In this document: in pieces, positions 54,001 through 63,466 of the stretch
How positions within the stretch are numbered: the first letter of the stretch is position 1
How the letters are laid out: the number at the start of each line of letters is the position of its first letter
Assembly: GCA_033557465.1 (NCBI GenBank)
Contig: CM066039.1
Span: forward strand, 397,873,440-397,937,439
Reading direction: 5' to 3'
Length of the DNA: 64,000 bases
Source: Ichthyophis bannanicus
Lineage: Eukaryota > Chordata > Amphibia > Gymnophiona > Ichthyophiidae
Made by a program: the position numbers and the translations under genes
The notes under the pieces: generated by a model
Seen by the model: the letters and a program-made list of their open reading frames with translations, nothing else
Database searches by the model: none
Told to the model about the DNA's origin: nothing

Positions 54001-55430
54001 GAAGCACCTCTCCCTCCATTCCTTCAAACATACCTGCCGGAGGCCACTGAGAAGCACCTCTCCCTCCATTTCTTCAAACATACCTGCCGGAGGCCACTGA
54101 GAAGCACCTCTCCCTCCATTTCTTCAACATACCTGCCGGAGGCCACTGAGAAGCACCTCTCCCTCCATTTCTTCAAACATACCTGCTGGAGGCCACTGAG
54201 AAGCACCTCTCCCTCCATTTCTTCAAACATACCTGCCGGAGGCCACTGAGAAGCACCTCTCCCTCCATTTCTTCAACATACCTGCCGGAGGCCACTGAGA
54301 AGCACCTCTCCCTCCATTTCTTCAAACATACCTGCCGGAGGCCACTGAGAAGCACCTCTCCCTCCATTTCTTCAACATACCTGCCGGAGGCCACTGAGAA
54401 GCACCTCTCCCTCCATTTCTTCAAACATACCTGCCGGAGGCCACTGAGAAGCACCTCTCCCTCCATTTCTTCAAACATACCTGCTGGAGGCCACTGAGAA
54501 GCACCTCTCCCTCCATTTCTTCAACATACCTGCCGGAGGCCACTGAGAAGCACCTCTCCCTCCATTTCTTCAAACATACCTGCTGGAGGCCACTGAGAAG
54601 CACCTCTCCCTCCATTTCTTCAAACATACCTGCCGGAGGCCACTGAGAAGCACCTCTCCCTCCATTCCTTCAAACATACCTGCTGGAGGCCACTGAGAAG
54701 AACCTCTCCCTCCATTTCTTCAACATACCTGCCGGAGGCCACTGAGAAGCACCTCTCCCTCCATTTCTTCAAACATACCTGCCGGAGGCCACTGAGAAGC
54801 ACCTCTCCCTCCATTTCTTCAAACATACCTGCCGGAGGCCACTGAGAAGCACCTCTCCCTCCATTTCTTCAAACATACCTGCCGGAGGCCACTGAGAAGC
54901 ACCTCTCCCTCCATTTCTTCAAACATACCTGCCGGAGGCCACTGAGAAGCACCTCTCCCTCCATTTCTTCAACATACCTGCCGGAGGCCACTGAGAAGCA
55001 CCTCTCCCTCCATTTCTTCAACATACCTGCCGGAGGCCACTGAGAAGCACCTCTCCCTCCATTTCTTCAACATACCTGCCGGAGGCCACTGAGAAGCACC
55101 TCTCCCTCCATTTCTTCAACATACCTGCCGGAGGCCACTGAGAAGCACCTCTCCCTCCATTTCTTCAACATACCTGCCGGAGGCCACTGAGAAGCACCTC
55201 TCCCTCCATTTCTTCAACATACCTGCCGGAGGCCACTGAGAAGCACCTCTCCCTCCATTCCTTCAAACATACCTGCCGGAGGCCACTGAGAAGCACCTCT
55301 CCCTCCATTTCTTCAACATACCTGCCGGAGGCCACTGAGAAGCACCTCTCCCTCCATTTCTTCAACATACCTGCCGGAGGCCATTGAGAAGCACCTCTCC
55401 CTCCATTTCTTCAACATACCTGCCGGAGGC
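48045..55430. repeat. 49/50-bp minisatellite, ~149 copies, 7.4 kb
   Basis: The unit is ggccactgagaagcacctct, ccctccatttcttcaaacat, acctgccgga; 50-bp units have three As in caaaca, 49-bp units two. Units are almost identical, with a few variants (ttcc for ttct, gctgg for gccgg, cactggga). Both edges pass without a gap into LINE L2-E coding sequence. Read in complement, a 50-bp unit encodes GLRQVCLKKWRERCFSVA, so the array grew from that coding segment. Variants at 49633 and 50525, and at 52232 and 53124, lie exactly 892 bp apart, indicating 18-unit higher-order copies. Confidence 0.95.
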
Positions 55431-55967
55431 CTGGGATCACTAAGTGCTGGCCTGACCCAGATATCCAGGTCCCTGACCTCTCTACACCTTAAGTGTCTCA
55501 TAGAGGAGCTTAAACACACTCCACTGCTCAACTGGGAGATAGTGAAGCTGGACCAACACATCAACTGCCAACTCTTTTCAACTACGCCCTGAAACCATTC
55601 TCGCTGCCGCATTCTGCAGCTTTTGCAGCTGGTACTTTCGGAACCCAATGTACACCAGATTACAGTAATCCAGTACTGATATTACCAACGCCTGAATCAA
55701 CAGGCTCAATGCCCCTTATCCAAAAATGGATGCAATTGTCATACCAGACACAACTGACTGTGTGACACTCGCACCACATTTGACACATGGGAGAGGAGAT
55801 CTAAACCACATCCATCACCACCTCCTAGTTCCATATTTTCTTTTTCCATTCCAGTTTCCTGCACATTCCTCTCCTCTTTTCCCCCCGAACACTAATAGCT
55901 CCAATTTCTGAGCATTGAAAACCAGGCGGTTAGCTCGCAAACACCCACACATCTCCAAACACCTGTT
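55431..55967 (-). mobile_element. L2-like LINE (L2-E), RT thumb and connection
   Basis: The complement encodes CLEMCGCLRANRLVFNAQKL then ELLVFGG, LLIQALVISVLDYCNLVYIG, QLQKLQNAAARMVSG and LVQLHYLPVEQ, the usual order after the RT active site. Several frameshifts and stops. Its upstream continuation is very likely 58626-58940. Confidence 0.8.
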
Positions 55968-56163
55968 ATTTATTTATTTAGCAGGGTGTTTTTATACCGC
56001 TTTTTCATTTCAGTCAAAGCGGTTTAATTGTAACGTAAACTTGGTAATGTACATCAAACAAGGGCATTGATAACTTTGATCTTTCTGAGACAATGGAGGG
56101 TTAAGTGACTTGCCCAAGGTCACAAGGAGCACTAGTGGGACCCTGGAATTGAACCTGTTAACC
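55968..56163 (-). mobile_element. SINE with MIR-like core and L2-type tail
   Basis: Starts ttatttatttatttagcagg, then ataccgcttt...aaagcggttta (the shared hairpin, here with an 8-bp stem), then the cattgtc/cttaaccctccattgt and ccttgtgaccttgggcaagt core in complement. The polymerase III head is truncated or diverged. Confidence 0.7.
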
Positions 56164-56324
56164 TTCTCAATAGTTTCTTACTACTATTACTACTACCTAT
56201 CATTTGTATAGCACTATAAAGCGCACGCAGCACTGTACCGACACACGTAAAAGACGGTCCCTGCTCATCAGAGCTTACAATCTAGTCAAGACAGACAGCA
56301 TAATAGCTGAGGGCAAAGATATAT

Positions 56325-58307
56325 TTAGGGGAATTGTAAGGAAACACGCAGGAGTCTAAGCAAATCAGCATCAAAAGCAGCCTTGAAGAGGTGAGTTTTC
56401 AGCCTGGATTTGAAAAGGGTCAGAGAAGGAGCCTGATGTACAGACTCAGTTAGTTTGTTCCAGCCATAAGTAGCAGCAAGGTGGAAGGACGAAGTCTGGA
56501 GTTGGCAATAAAAGAGAAGGGCACAGAGAGAAGGGATCTGCCAGAAGAGCGGAGTTCCCAAGGGGGGCTGTAGGAAGAGAAGAGGAAAGGTAGTGAGGAG
56601 CAGCAGCAGAATCAGTGCACTTAAAAGTCAGTAGGAAAAGTATGAACTAGATACAGAAATGAATAGGGAGCCAGTGAAGCGACTTGAGAAGAGGGGTTAT
56701 ACGAGCATGCCAAGGCTGGCGGAAGATTAGCTGCACAGCTGAGTTTTGAACAGATTGAAGGGGGGAAGGGAAGATTCAGAGGGAGACCAGCAAGGAGGAT
56801 GTTACAATATTCTAGAAGGGAGGTGACTAAAGAGTGGATGAGTGTCTTAGTAGTGTGTGCAGAAAGGAAAGGATGAGTTTTGCCATTGTTGTAGAGAAAG
56901 AAGCTACAGGTTTTAACAGTCTGTTGGATGTGTGCAGAGAAAGATGACCCCAAGGTCTGAGGACACAGTGAGGAGTGTAGTGTTATCCACAGAAACAGAG
57001 AGGGGAGGAAGAGGGAAGGTGGATTTAGGGGGAAAGATAAGCAGTTCAGTTTTGGCTATGTTCAGTTTCAGACGGTGGTGAGACGTCCAGGCAGCAATGT
57101 CAGATAAGCAGGCAGAGATCTGGGCCTGGATTCCTGGAGAGATTTCGGGCACAGAAAGGTAGATCTGAGAGTCATCAGCATGAAGATGGTACTGAAAACC
57201 ATGAGAGGAAATAAGGGCATCAAAGGACTGTGTAGAGAGAGAAAAGGAGACACATCAAAGGACTGTGTAGAGAGAGAAAAGGAGACACATCAACTGAGGT
57301 ACATCAACTGAGAGGGGGATGACGATAGAGGAGAAACTACTAGAACAGACACTAAAAGTGCGATTGGAGAGATAAGAAGAAAACCAGGACAGAACAGAGC
57401 CCCTAAATCCAAGTGAGAACAGGGTATCGAGGAGAAGCTGGTGATCAACAGTGTCAAAGGCAGTAGAAAGGTCAAGAAGGATGAGAATCGAGTAGAGGCC
57501 TTTGGATTTGTCAAGCAACGAGTCACTGGAGACTTTGGCAAGAGCTGTTTCTGTGGCATGTAAAGCATGAAAGACAGATTGCAGTCAGTCTAGAAGGTCT
57601 TGAGAGGAAAGAAAGTCAATACGGTAGCAGTGAACAGATCGTTCAAGTAGTTTTGAAACAAAGGGAAGGAGAGAGATAGGCCGATAACTGGAAGGACAGG
57701 TAAAATCTAGTGAAGGCTTTTTGAGGAGAGGTATAACCACAGAATGTTTGAAGGCCACAGGAACAGTTGCAGTGAAAAGCAAAATGTTTAGGATATGACA
57801 GATGGAAGGGATGATGGCAGATGAGATCAAGCTTAGTAGACAGGAGGGGATGGGATCAGAGGAGCAGGTAGTCAGTTTGGAGGAGGAGAGAATATTGCAG
57901 TTTCCTCCTCAGTGATTTCAGAAAAGGAAGAAAGGGTGACCAAAGCTGAGGAAAGGATATGGTAGTGAAGAGGGGGAAGATGAGGTGGAGATGAATTCAG
58001 CAGAGAATTCAAGGCTAATCTTCTTGAATTTGTCATGGAAGTAGTCAGCTAAGGACTGGGCAGACAGTGAAGGAGGGATTGGGGGAGGAGGGACCTTGAG
58101 AACAGAGTTGAGCATAGCAAAGAGACAGCGAGGGTCAGAGGCAAGAGAGTTAATCGTATGGGCATAGTACTCTTGCTTGGCGTGTGCTATGGCCGACTGG
58201 AAAAACTTTAGTGTGAATTTGAAATGTAGGTAGTCAGCAAGGGTATGTGATATAAACCAAAGGTGCTCAGCAGAGTGGGCACAGGAATGAAGATAGCGAG
58301 TTGTCAA
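56325..58307 (-). pseudogene. L2-F ORF2: linker, RT and C-terminal domain
   Basis: Blocks in order along the complement. 57918-58307: linker, FFQSAIAHAKQEYYAHTINS. 57585-57830: fingers, VVIPLLKKPSLDF and YRPISLLPFVSKLLER. 57255-57518: box [21 protein letters not shown]. Then QYHLHADDSQIYL near 57180, where the active site reads HADD in place of YADD. 56913-57152: LSDIAAWTSHHRLKLNIAKT. 56621-56953: SLVTSLLEYCNILLAGLP. 56325-56561: LAATYGWNKL then SLTLFKSRLKTHLFKAAF. The PQG box is damaged (SVDVPQLM), next to a 35-bp tandem duplication at 57218-57287. Confidence 0.85.
57218..57287. repeat. 35-bp tandem duplication in L2-F
   Basis: catcaaaggactgtgtagag at 57218 recurs at 57253 with identical following bases. 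A shorter acatcaactgag repeat follows at about 57287-57312. It destroys the RT frame between the PQG and active-site boxes. Confidence 0.85.
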
Positions 58308-58329
58308 GGACAGCCAGGGTTGAGGTACA

Positions 58330-58625
58330 GTATTTATTTATTTTATTTACATTCTCTTATATACCGCGCTATTCTGCATCAGTGCAGTTTACATTGAACA
58401 AACTGAAATTACATTGAACAGGGCATTATAACTTGGAGATAACTATTTTACAGGGAACATGGGCTATGGAGGGTTAAGTGGCTTGCCCAAGACCACAAGG
58501 AGCACCTGTGGGACTAGAAACCCCAGTCCTTCCGGCCCAAGGTTGCTGTCCTCTAGTGGGATTTGAACCCCCGACCTTCCGGCCTGAAGTACCTTGCCCC
58601 AACCACTAGGCCACTCCTCCACTCC
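58330..58625 (-). mobile_element. tRNA-derived SINE, full length
   Basis: In complement it is nearly identical to 908-1199: ggaggagtggcctagtggtt (A box), gggggttcaaatcccac (B box), the duplicated second half-head, the cacttaaccctccatag core and the gcggtatataagagaatg tail with aaataaataa. Confidence 0.9.
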
Positions 58626-58940
58626 AGTACTCCTCAGAGGACATAGAATGGGAGGAGCCATTCTTCCAATGAACATGCTGAAGCCGCCACGAACTGAATG
58701 TCATTCTCATAAAGAAAACACTGGAAGTCATGCTTCCTCACAATCCACCGTACAGAACTCATAAAAATGTTAAGGAGACGGGGGGAAAGTGCCGAGCACT
58801 GTGGAATGCCACATGGCAACTGGCGCGCAGTAGACCTCTTCTCACCCTAACAGACCCAGAACAGGTGCCTATGCATAAAAGCAGATAGCCACTTGTGATA
58901 AGGAAGCTTATCATAGCTCAGGTAGGAGCTATAGAAAAGA
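58626..58940 (-). mobile_element. L2-like LINE, RT palm (probable 5' part of L2-E)
   Basis: The complement encodes YHKWLSAFMHRHLFWVC, then RQLPCGIPQCSALSPRLLNI then FMSS, and DFQCFLYENDIQFVAA. The PQG box has Cys for Gly and the active site reads YEND instead of YADD, so it is inactive. The next expected segment (CLEMCGCLRANRL) is at 55967, on the far side of L2-F and the SINEs. Confidence 0.7.
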
Positions 58941-60410
58941 TGATGTGACTCTGAACAAGCAACCTGTCAGTTCTGGTAGGAGTGAGAAAACAGAGTTTTC
59001 ACATAAAAGACTACCAGTCCCAGAATGCACCAGGTTTCCAGCAGCCATGAGAGGGGCTGAAGTGAGGAAATGTGTGTGCAATCAAGAGAGCTATGAGGTA
59101 ATCCCTAAGCACTCATCTCAAAGGGCAGGGCCTGATTCAAGACAGCTGCGCTGTGTTAGGGAGCAGCACACATTAGGAAAGAATAAGAATAGAGATTATT
59201 CTTCAGATAACAGCTTCAGGGAGAGTTTCAGCAACAGTTTCAAGAACAGCTTCAGGAAGAGATACAGAGGGGAGAGCTTCAGCAACGGCTACAAGCACCA
59301 GTATCACCTGGAGAAACAGAAGCCAAGCCAAGCAGATAGAGAGAGAAGGAAACTCTCTGGAAGGAAGAGAAGAAAGGCCATTGGAAGGTCTGGGAGATTC
59401 CAAGGCAGTACTCATACTGGGAGGTATTCCAAAGGCCAGCAGAGTCCATTGGACTGGATTCAGCCAGAGGAATGGAGTGGCAGAGATAGGAATCACCAGT
59501 GGCTACCTGGAAGAGAGAAGACTGCATGTGGAAGGGACTTTCAGACCAAGGCCAGAAGGTATGTGAGAGAAGATCCAGTGTCCAGGGATCAAGATTGGAA
59601 GGCTGGACATCAGAATTGGATTACATATTGGCCAGGCTATACAGAGAGGAATAATGATAGCAGGAGAGGCTCAGGTATGAACACTGATCCAGACCCTATC
59701 TATAATAGAGAATGGCAGCAAGGGAATAAGCATTCCCATGATAGTGCCTTAATGAAAGACTCATCTGTGCCAATGTATGATATTGACCCTATGATTGTTG
59801 ATGCAGGGGGAAATACAGCAGATGAAACTATTTATATGGACTGTTCTTTATCTAAATGCTATTGCTAGTTTTCTATGAGCAAACACATCAGCCATCACAA
59901 AGAAACCTAACTTTGTTCTTTATTTCCACTGCAAACAGCTCTTAAAGCAGGATTTGGGCTCACACAGTAGCAGCCAGCCAGCTAAAGGCTTTCAGCTGGT
60001 CCATTGATAGTAATTAGGGCTGCACCTGATTGTGTGGGTGAGCAAGGGAGAATCACTGCTGAGATCTGCGTGGAAAATAAGCAGAAGTTAACCTAACCAG
60101 CAAAGTTTATTCTTTTCTTTGTGCCTTTGTATTTGGTAATTATTTGCTAAGAAAACATTAGCTAATTGCCTGACAAGCTGAAGGTTGTTTCTGGTTTACT
60201 TTGTGACTTTTTGTTATCCATTTTAAACACTGCAAGCAAGTAACCTCATTTATAGTGCTATCAAGCATACATGTGCTGGGTGAATTAAACCCCATCAATA
60301 AAAGAAGTATTTTATTGATCTTACCACTTGGTTTCACAACTCAAATTATTGTCATCAGCTGTGTTTGGGAGTGAATGAACTACAATACCCACAATACCTT
60401 GCAAGAATCA
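58941..60410 (+). mobile_element. Unclassified ORF-bearing repeat, copy 2
   Basis: Contains the ORF 58945-59868, a 3' region with aataaa at about 60297 and a closing actacaatacccacaata block. A related block (gactaccagtcccagaatgc, about 59010) lies near its start, so the ends may be direct repeats. It resembles the copy at 6390-9520 in plan and in the tail of its protein. Confidence 0.5.
58945..59868 (+). CDS. Unknown hydrophilic protein of interspersed repeat
   Basis: 307 codons with no stop. The middle is very rich in S, R, N and K, with an FRESFSNSFKNSFRKRYRGE repeat in which short S-F-x-N-S/G units recur (about residues 92-115). It then has W-rich segments (LDWIQPEEW, NHQWLPGRE, NWITYWPGY) and an acidic tail (DPMIVD, YMDCSL) ending KCYC. 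No known domain. The frame start is uncertain (ATG 58945 lies near the join with L2 sequence; ATG 59047 is an alternative). An ORF of the same type lies at 6390-7415. It could be a nucleic-acid-binding, gag-like protein, but that is a guess from composition. Confidence 0.4.
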   Translation: MTLNKQPVSSGRSEKTEFSHKRLPVPECTRFPAAMRGAEVRKCVCNQESYEVIPKHSSQRAGPDSRQLRCVREQHTLGKNKNRDYSSDNSFRESFSNSFKNSFRKRYRGESFSNGYKHQYHLEKQKPSQADRERRKLSGRKRRKAIGRSGRFQGSTHTGRYSKGQQSPLDWIQPEEWSGRDRNHQWLPGREKTACGRDFQTKARRYVREDPVSRDQDWKAGHQNWITYWPGYTERNNDSRRGSGMNTDPDPIYNREWQQGNKHSHDSALMKDSSVPMYDIDPMIVDAGGNTADETIYMDCSLSKCYC

Positions 60411-60497
60411 TATGAATATATGCATCGTCAAGATTGTGTAAGTTCTCACCCTAGGCAGCCGTCTGACACACTTCAATACCTTACCCCCTATCCCCAT
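60411..60497. other. Short unassigned spacer
   Basis: Nothing recognised. Confidence 0.4.
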
Positions 60498-61495
60498 GGT
60501 TATCAAATTTGCAGATGACACAAAACTATTTAAAGTTGTTAAAACCCATGAGGATTGTGGCAAATTGCAAGAGGATCTTGATAAATTGGAAGACTGGGCA
60601 TCAAAATGGCAGATGAAATTTAATGTGGACAAGTGCAAAGTTATGCACCTTTAGGGAAGAACAACCCAAACTATGGTTACACAAAGCAAGGTTCCACATT
60701 AGGAACCACCACCCAGGAAAAAGATTTAGGCGTCATTGTGGATAACATGTTAAAACCCTCGGCCCAGTGTGCAGCAGCGGCCAAGAGAGCAAATAGAATG
60801 CTAGGTATCATAAGGAAAGGAATGGAAAATAAAACAAAGGATATTATAATGCCTCTGTATCATTCCATGGTGCGACCGCACCTTGAATATTGTGTGCAAT
60901 TCTGGTCCCCGTATCTTAAAAAGGATATAGCGTTATTAGAAAAGGTACAGAGAAGAGCCACCAAAATGGTAAAGGGGATGGAAGGATACCCCTATGAAGA
61001 AAGGCTAAAAAGGTTAGGGTTCTTTAACCTGGAAAAAAGACGACTGAGGGGAGATATGATAGAAGTCTATAAATTAATGAACGGAGTGGAACGGGTAAAC
61101 ATAGATCGATTATTTATATCATCAGAAAATAGAAAGACTAGGGGACATGCAATGAAGCTACAGGGTAAACTATTCAAAACAAATAAGAGAAAATATTTTT
61201 TCACTCAACGTGTAATCAAATTCTGGAATTTGTTACTGGAGGATGTAGTAAAGGCTGTTAGTGTAGCTGGGTTTAAAAAATGGTTGGACAAGTTCCTGGA
61301 GGAAAGGTCCATAAACCATTATTAAAAAGGGACCCAGGATATCACTGCTTGACCCAATACAAGCATTGTGGAACCTGTGTCTTTTGGGGAAACTGCTAGG
61401 TACGTATGACCTAGATTGGCCACTGTTGGAAACAGGATACTGGGCTTGATGGACCTTGGTCTGACCCAGTATGGCATATCTTATGTTCTTATGCC
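60498..61495 (+). mobile_element. CR1-A copy 5, 3' half
   Basis: 5'-truncated exactly before the RT active-site box ([15 protein letters not shown]). One frameshift (an extra t in cacctttagggaag near 60650) separates it from the stretch 60633-61325, which encodes the full C-terminal domain to NHY-stop. The 3' UTR and ttatgttcttatg end at about 61495. Confidence 0.9.
60633..61325 (+). pseudogene. CR1-A ORF2 C-terminal domain
   Basis: 230 codons open: [89 protein letters not shown] and [19 protein letters not shown]. It has no catalytic domain in frame. Nearly identical to the other family-A copies, so young. Confidence 0.85.
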
Positions 61496-62085
61496 CTCCC
61501 ACCTCCCCAAAAGGATATCCCAATGCACCAAGTCAAAGACTGATGACAAATCCAATGCAATCACCATCACTGTCCTCCCCGCCACCTCTAGCCTGCCCCA
61601 GCATATTCATCACCAGCGCCAATAACGTTTCTATCCCTCACTCTTTTCGAAAACCAGGCTCACCCCAATCCAAAGTCTGTTTCTCTTCTAAATAATCCTC
61701 CAACTGGTCCACTACTACTTTTTCTACCAATTTAGCGAGACACATCAATAAGTTAGGCTGCAAGCTCTCACAGGACAGGTCGTGGCCCTTCTTTGGAATA
61801 GGGGTCACCATCGCCTGCTTTAACACCTTGAGATAATTATCCTGGGCCATCAAGGCATTCACAATATCCACAAACCACTCTACTACCTCCCCTGACCCTT
61901 CTCTCAGCAGACTCCCTGGAAGAGAATGCAAGTACATTCCAGTTAAATGCTTCTTCACCTTCTCCTGGGTAACCTCCACAAATTCCTCCCAACACCCCCC
62001 AACAGCCAGAAACTCCAAGAGCCATTGGCAGGGAGAGCGGCAGCACACAGATAGACATACAAAGCAAAGGTTAAGCTTTAAAAGT
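61496..62085 (-). mobile_element. L2-like LINE fragment, linker and RT fingers
   Basis: The complement encodes LKQAMVTPIPKKGHDLSC, LMCLAKLVEKVVVDQLEDYL then EEKQTLDWGEPGFRKE, followed in the next frame by HGIETLLALVMNML. This is the I-P-KK, LLEK and GFR-G-ETLL order of an L2-type reverse transcriptase. The N-terminal part of the open stretch (61638-62123) is linker sequence. Its 5' side is cut by the Tx1 element. Confidence 0.65.
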
Positions 62086-62226
62086 CTGATGTCCGGGAGG
62101 CGGAGCCAGCCGGAGACCAGCATGGTCGCATAAGAGTGTCTCTCCCGGTTGAAGACACCTTACCTAGCCCCCATCGGCGATAATACCTCCTGGAATTGTA
62201 TCCCAGAGCTTGCATATGGTGAGAGT

Positions 62227-63081
62227 ATGTCGAGCGGGAGACAAACGCGACTGGAATTTGCGGGGCCGTCTTCTACGGGCTCTAAAAGATCCAAGACGGA
62301 TCCCCCCTCTCCGATAAAAATGGCGCCTGGTCAAGAACAGCCTGAGGGTATTAAAGAATTGCTTCTTGAGATCCGAGCGGTAAGAGCTAGAGTGGAGGCG
62401 AACGGCGATACCCTTGCTGAATTGCAGTCCGATATGAAAACCCTGGGCATGCAATTGCAAACACTCACGGTTAGGGTGGAGATGGTAGAAAATAAGGCAA
62501 CGAAGCAAGATGAGCAGATTCAAACGCTCACAGCGGCAGCCCGAAAAATAAACTGGCTGGAACGCAACCTGGAAGATATGGGCAATAGGAGTCGCCGCAA
62601 CAACATTCGCATTTTGGGCTTACGAGAAGGAGTTGAGGGAGGTGCTCCGATCCGTTTTCTTGAGGACTTTTTACCTACTCTGCTCAAGCTTGAGCTGAAG
62701 TTCCCGCTGGAAATCGAACGAGCCCATCGCATCCCAGCTGCAGTGGTTCAACATAGCACGAAGCCGAGACCAATGATCTTATGCATGCTACGACATCAAC
62801 AGGCCTTGCAAATTTTTGAGGCTGCAAGGAAACAGCAGCCGCTGCAACATGAGGGGCAGAAAGTGGCCTTTTATGCAGACTACTGCAAGCACACGGTTGA
62901 AAAGAGGAGGCAGTTTCTGGCCCTGAGACCGCGGCTCCAACGGCTACAAGCGCGTTATGGCCTCTTCAACCCTGCGAGGTTTAAAGTCACGCTAAATAAT
63001 TCTACTAAATCATTCGATGATCCTGCGGCCTTACAACGATACATCGAAGATCAAGAAGCCCTAGCGATGCAATTGACCTGA
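62227..63081 (+). CDS. Tx1/L1-type ORF1 protein (RNA-binding)
   Basis: 284 codons from ATG 62227 (MSSGRQTRLEFAG); the frame is open slightly further upstream but has no ATG there. A short basic and S/T/P-rich N-terminus is followed by a coiled coil (about residues 40-110: IKELLLEIRAVRARVEANGD, LAELQSDMKTLGMQLQTLTV, heptad L/I/V), then an RRM-type domain starting RSRRNNIRILGLREGVEG, with FLEDFLPTLL and IERAHRIP, and a C-terminal domain (KVAFYADYCKHTVEKRRQF, LNNSTKSFDDPAALQRYI). In L1-type elements this protein trimerises and coats the element RNA. Frame fully intact. Confidence 0.9.
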   Translation: MSSGRQTRLEFAGPSSTGSKRSKTDPPSPIKMAPGQEQPEGIKELLLEIRAVRARVEANGDTLAELQSDMKTLGMQLQTLTVRVEMVENKATKQDEQIQTLTAAARKINWLERNLEDMGNRSRRNNIRILGLREGVEGGAPIRFLEDFLPTLLKLELKFPLEIERAHRIPAAVVQHSTKPRPMILCMLRHQQALQIFEAARKQQPLQHEGQKVAFYADYCKHTVEKRRQFLALRPRLQRLQARYGLFNPARFKVTLNNSTKSFDDPAALQRYIEDQEALAMQLT

Positions 63082-63466
63082 GCCAGTTTGCGGTTATTGC
63101 TCACCTTTTTTGAATACCGATGCCTCACTTAGGCCATGATTTGGCCTAGGGAAGTCCGTGCCTGGCGTTTGGCTTGGAGGTCAAAGAACATATAGTGGGG
63201 GAGGGAAGGCCGATGGGGGGCCTCATCATGATTGTACTCATAACGGTATCTTTCATCTGGCTATCTGTTTTATATCTAATTTTGTTTTTTTTGAGGGTCT
63301 TCAACCGGGTTGCGCTATGCTGTAATAGTGTTTCTGCTGCCTAGCCCAGTTTGGTTTTGTTGGGGGAACGGGGGAAATGGCTCTCTGGGGGGTTATACGG
63401 ATTTAACATCTTTTTGCATGGGGCTCACGGCTGTAAGCATTGTCAATATATGTGGCTGCCACAGCT

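Larger units (their letters stand above)
56176..58329 (-). mobile_element. L2-clade LINE (L2-F), 5'-truncated
   Basis: The 3' end at about 56176 is a (tag)n-type tail after agattgtaagctctgatgag and gtgctatacaaatgataggt in complement, a 3' UTR style widespread in vertebrate L2-like elements. Coding blocks run up to 58307. It is 5'-truncated where a SINE begins. It was inserted, with the SINEs at its sides, into LINE L2-E. Confidence 0.85.

Noticed and set aside
48045..55430. CRISPR-like array
   Set aside because: Direct repeats are contiguous with no unique spacers, and the genome is a vertebrate's.
48372..55648. Many 67-117-codon minus-strand frames repeating KKWRERCFSVASGRYVEEMEG
   Set aside because: Periodic reading of the 49/50-bp minisatellite; frame changes with each 49- or 50-bp unit.
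62149..62226. Earlier start for the Tx1 ORF1
   Set aside because: Position 62149 is TTG, not ATG; the first ATG in frame is 62227, which gives a normal ORF1 length.
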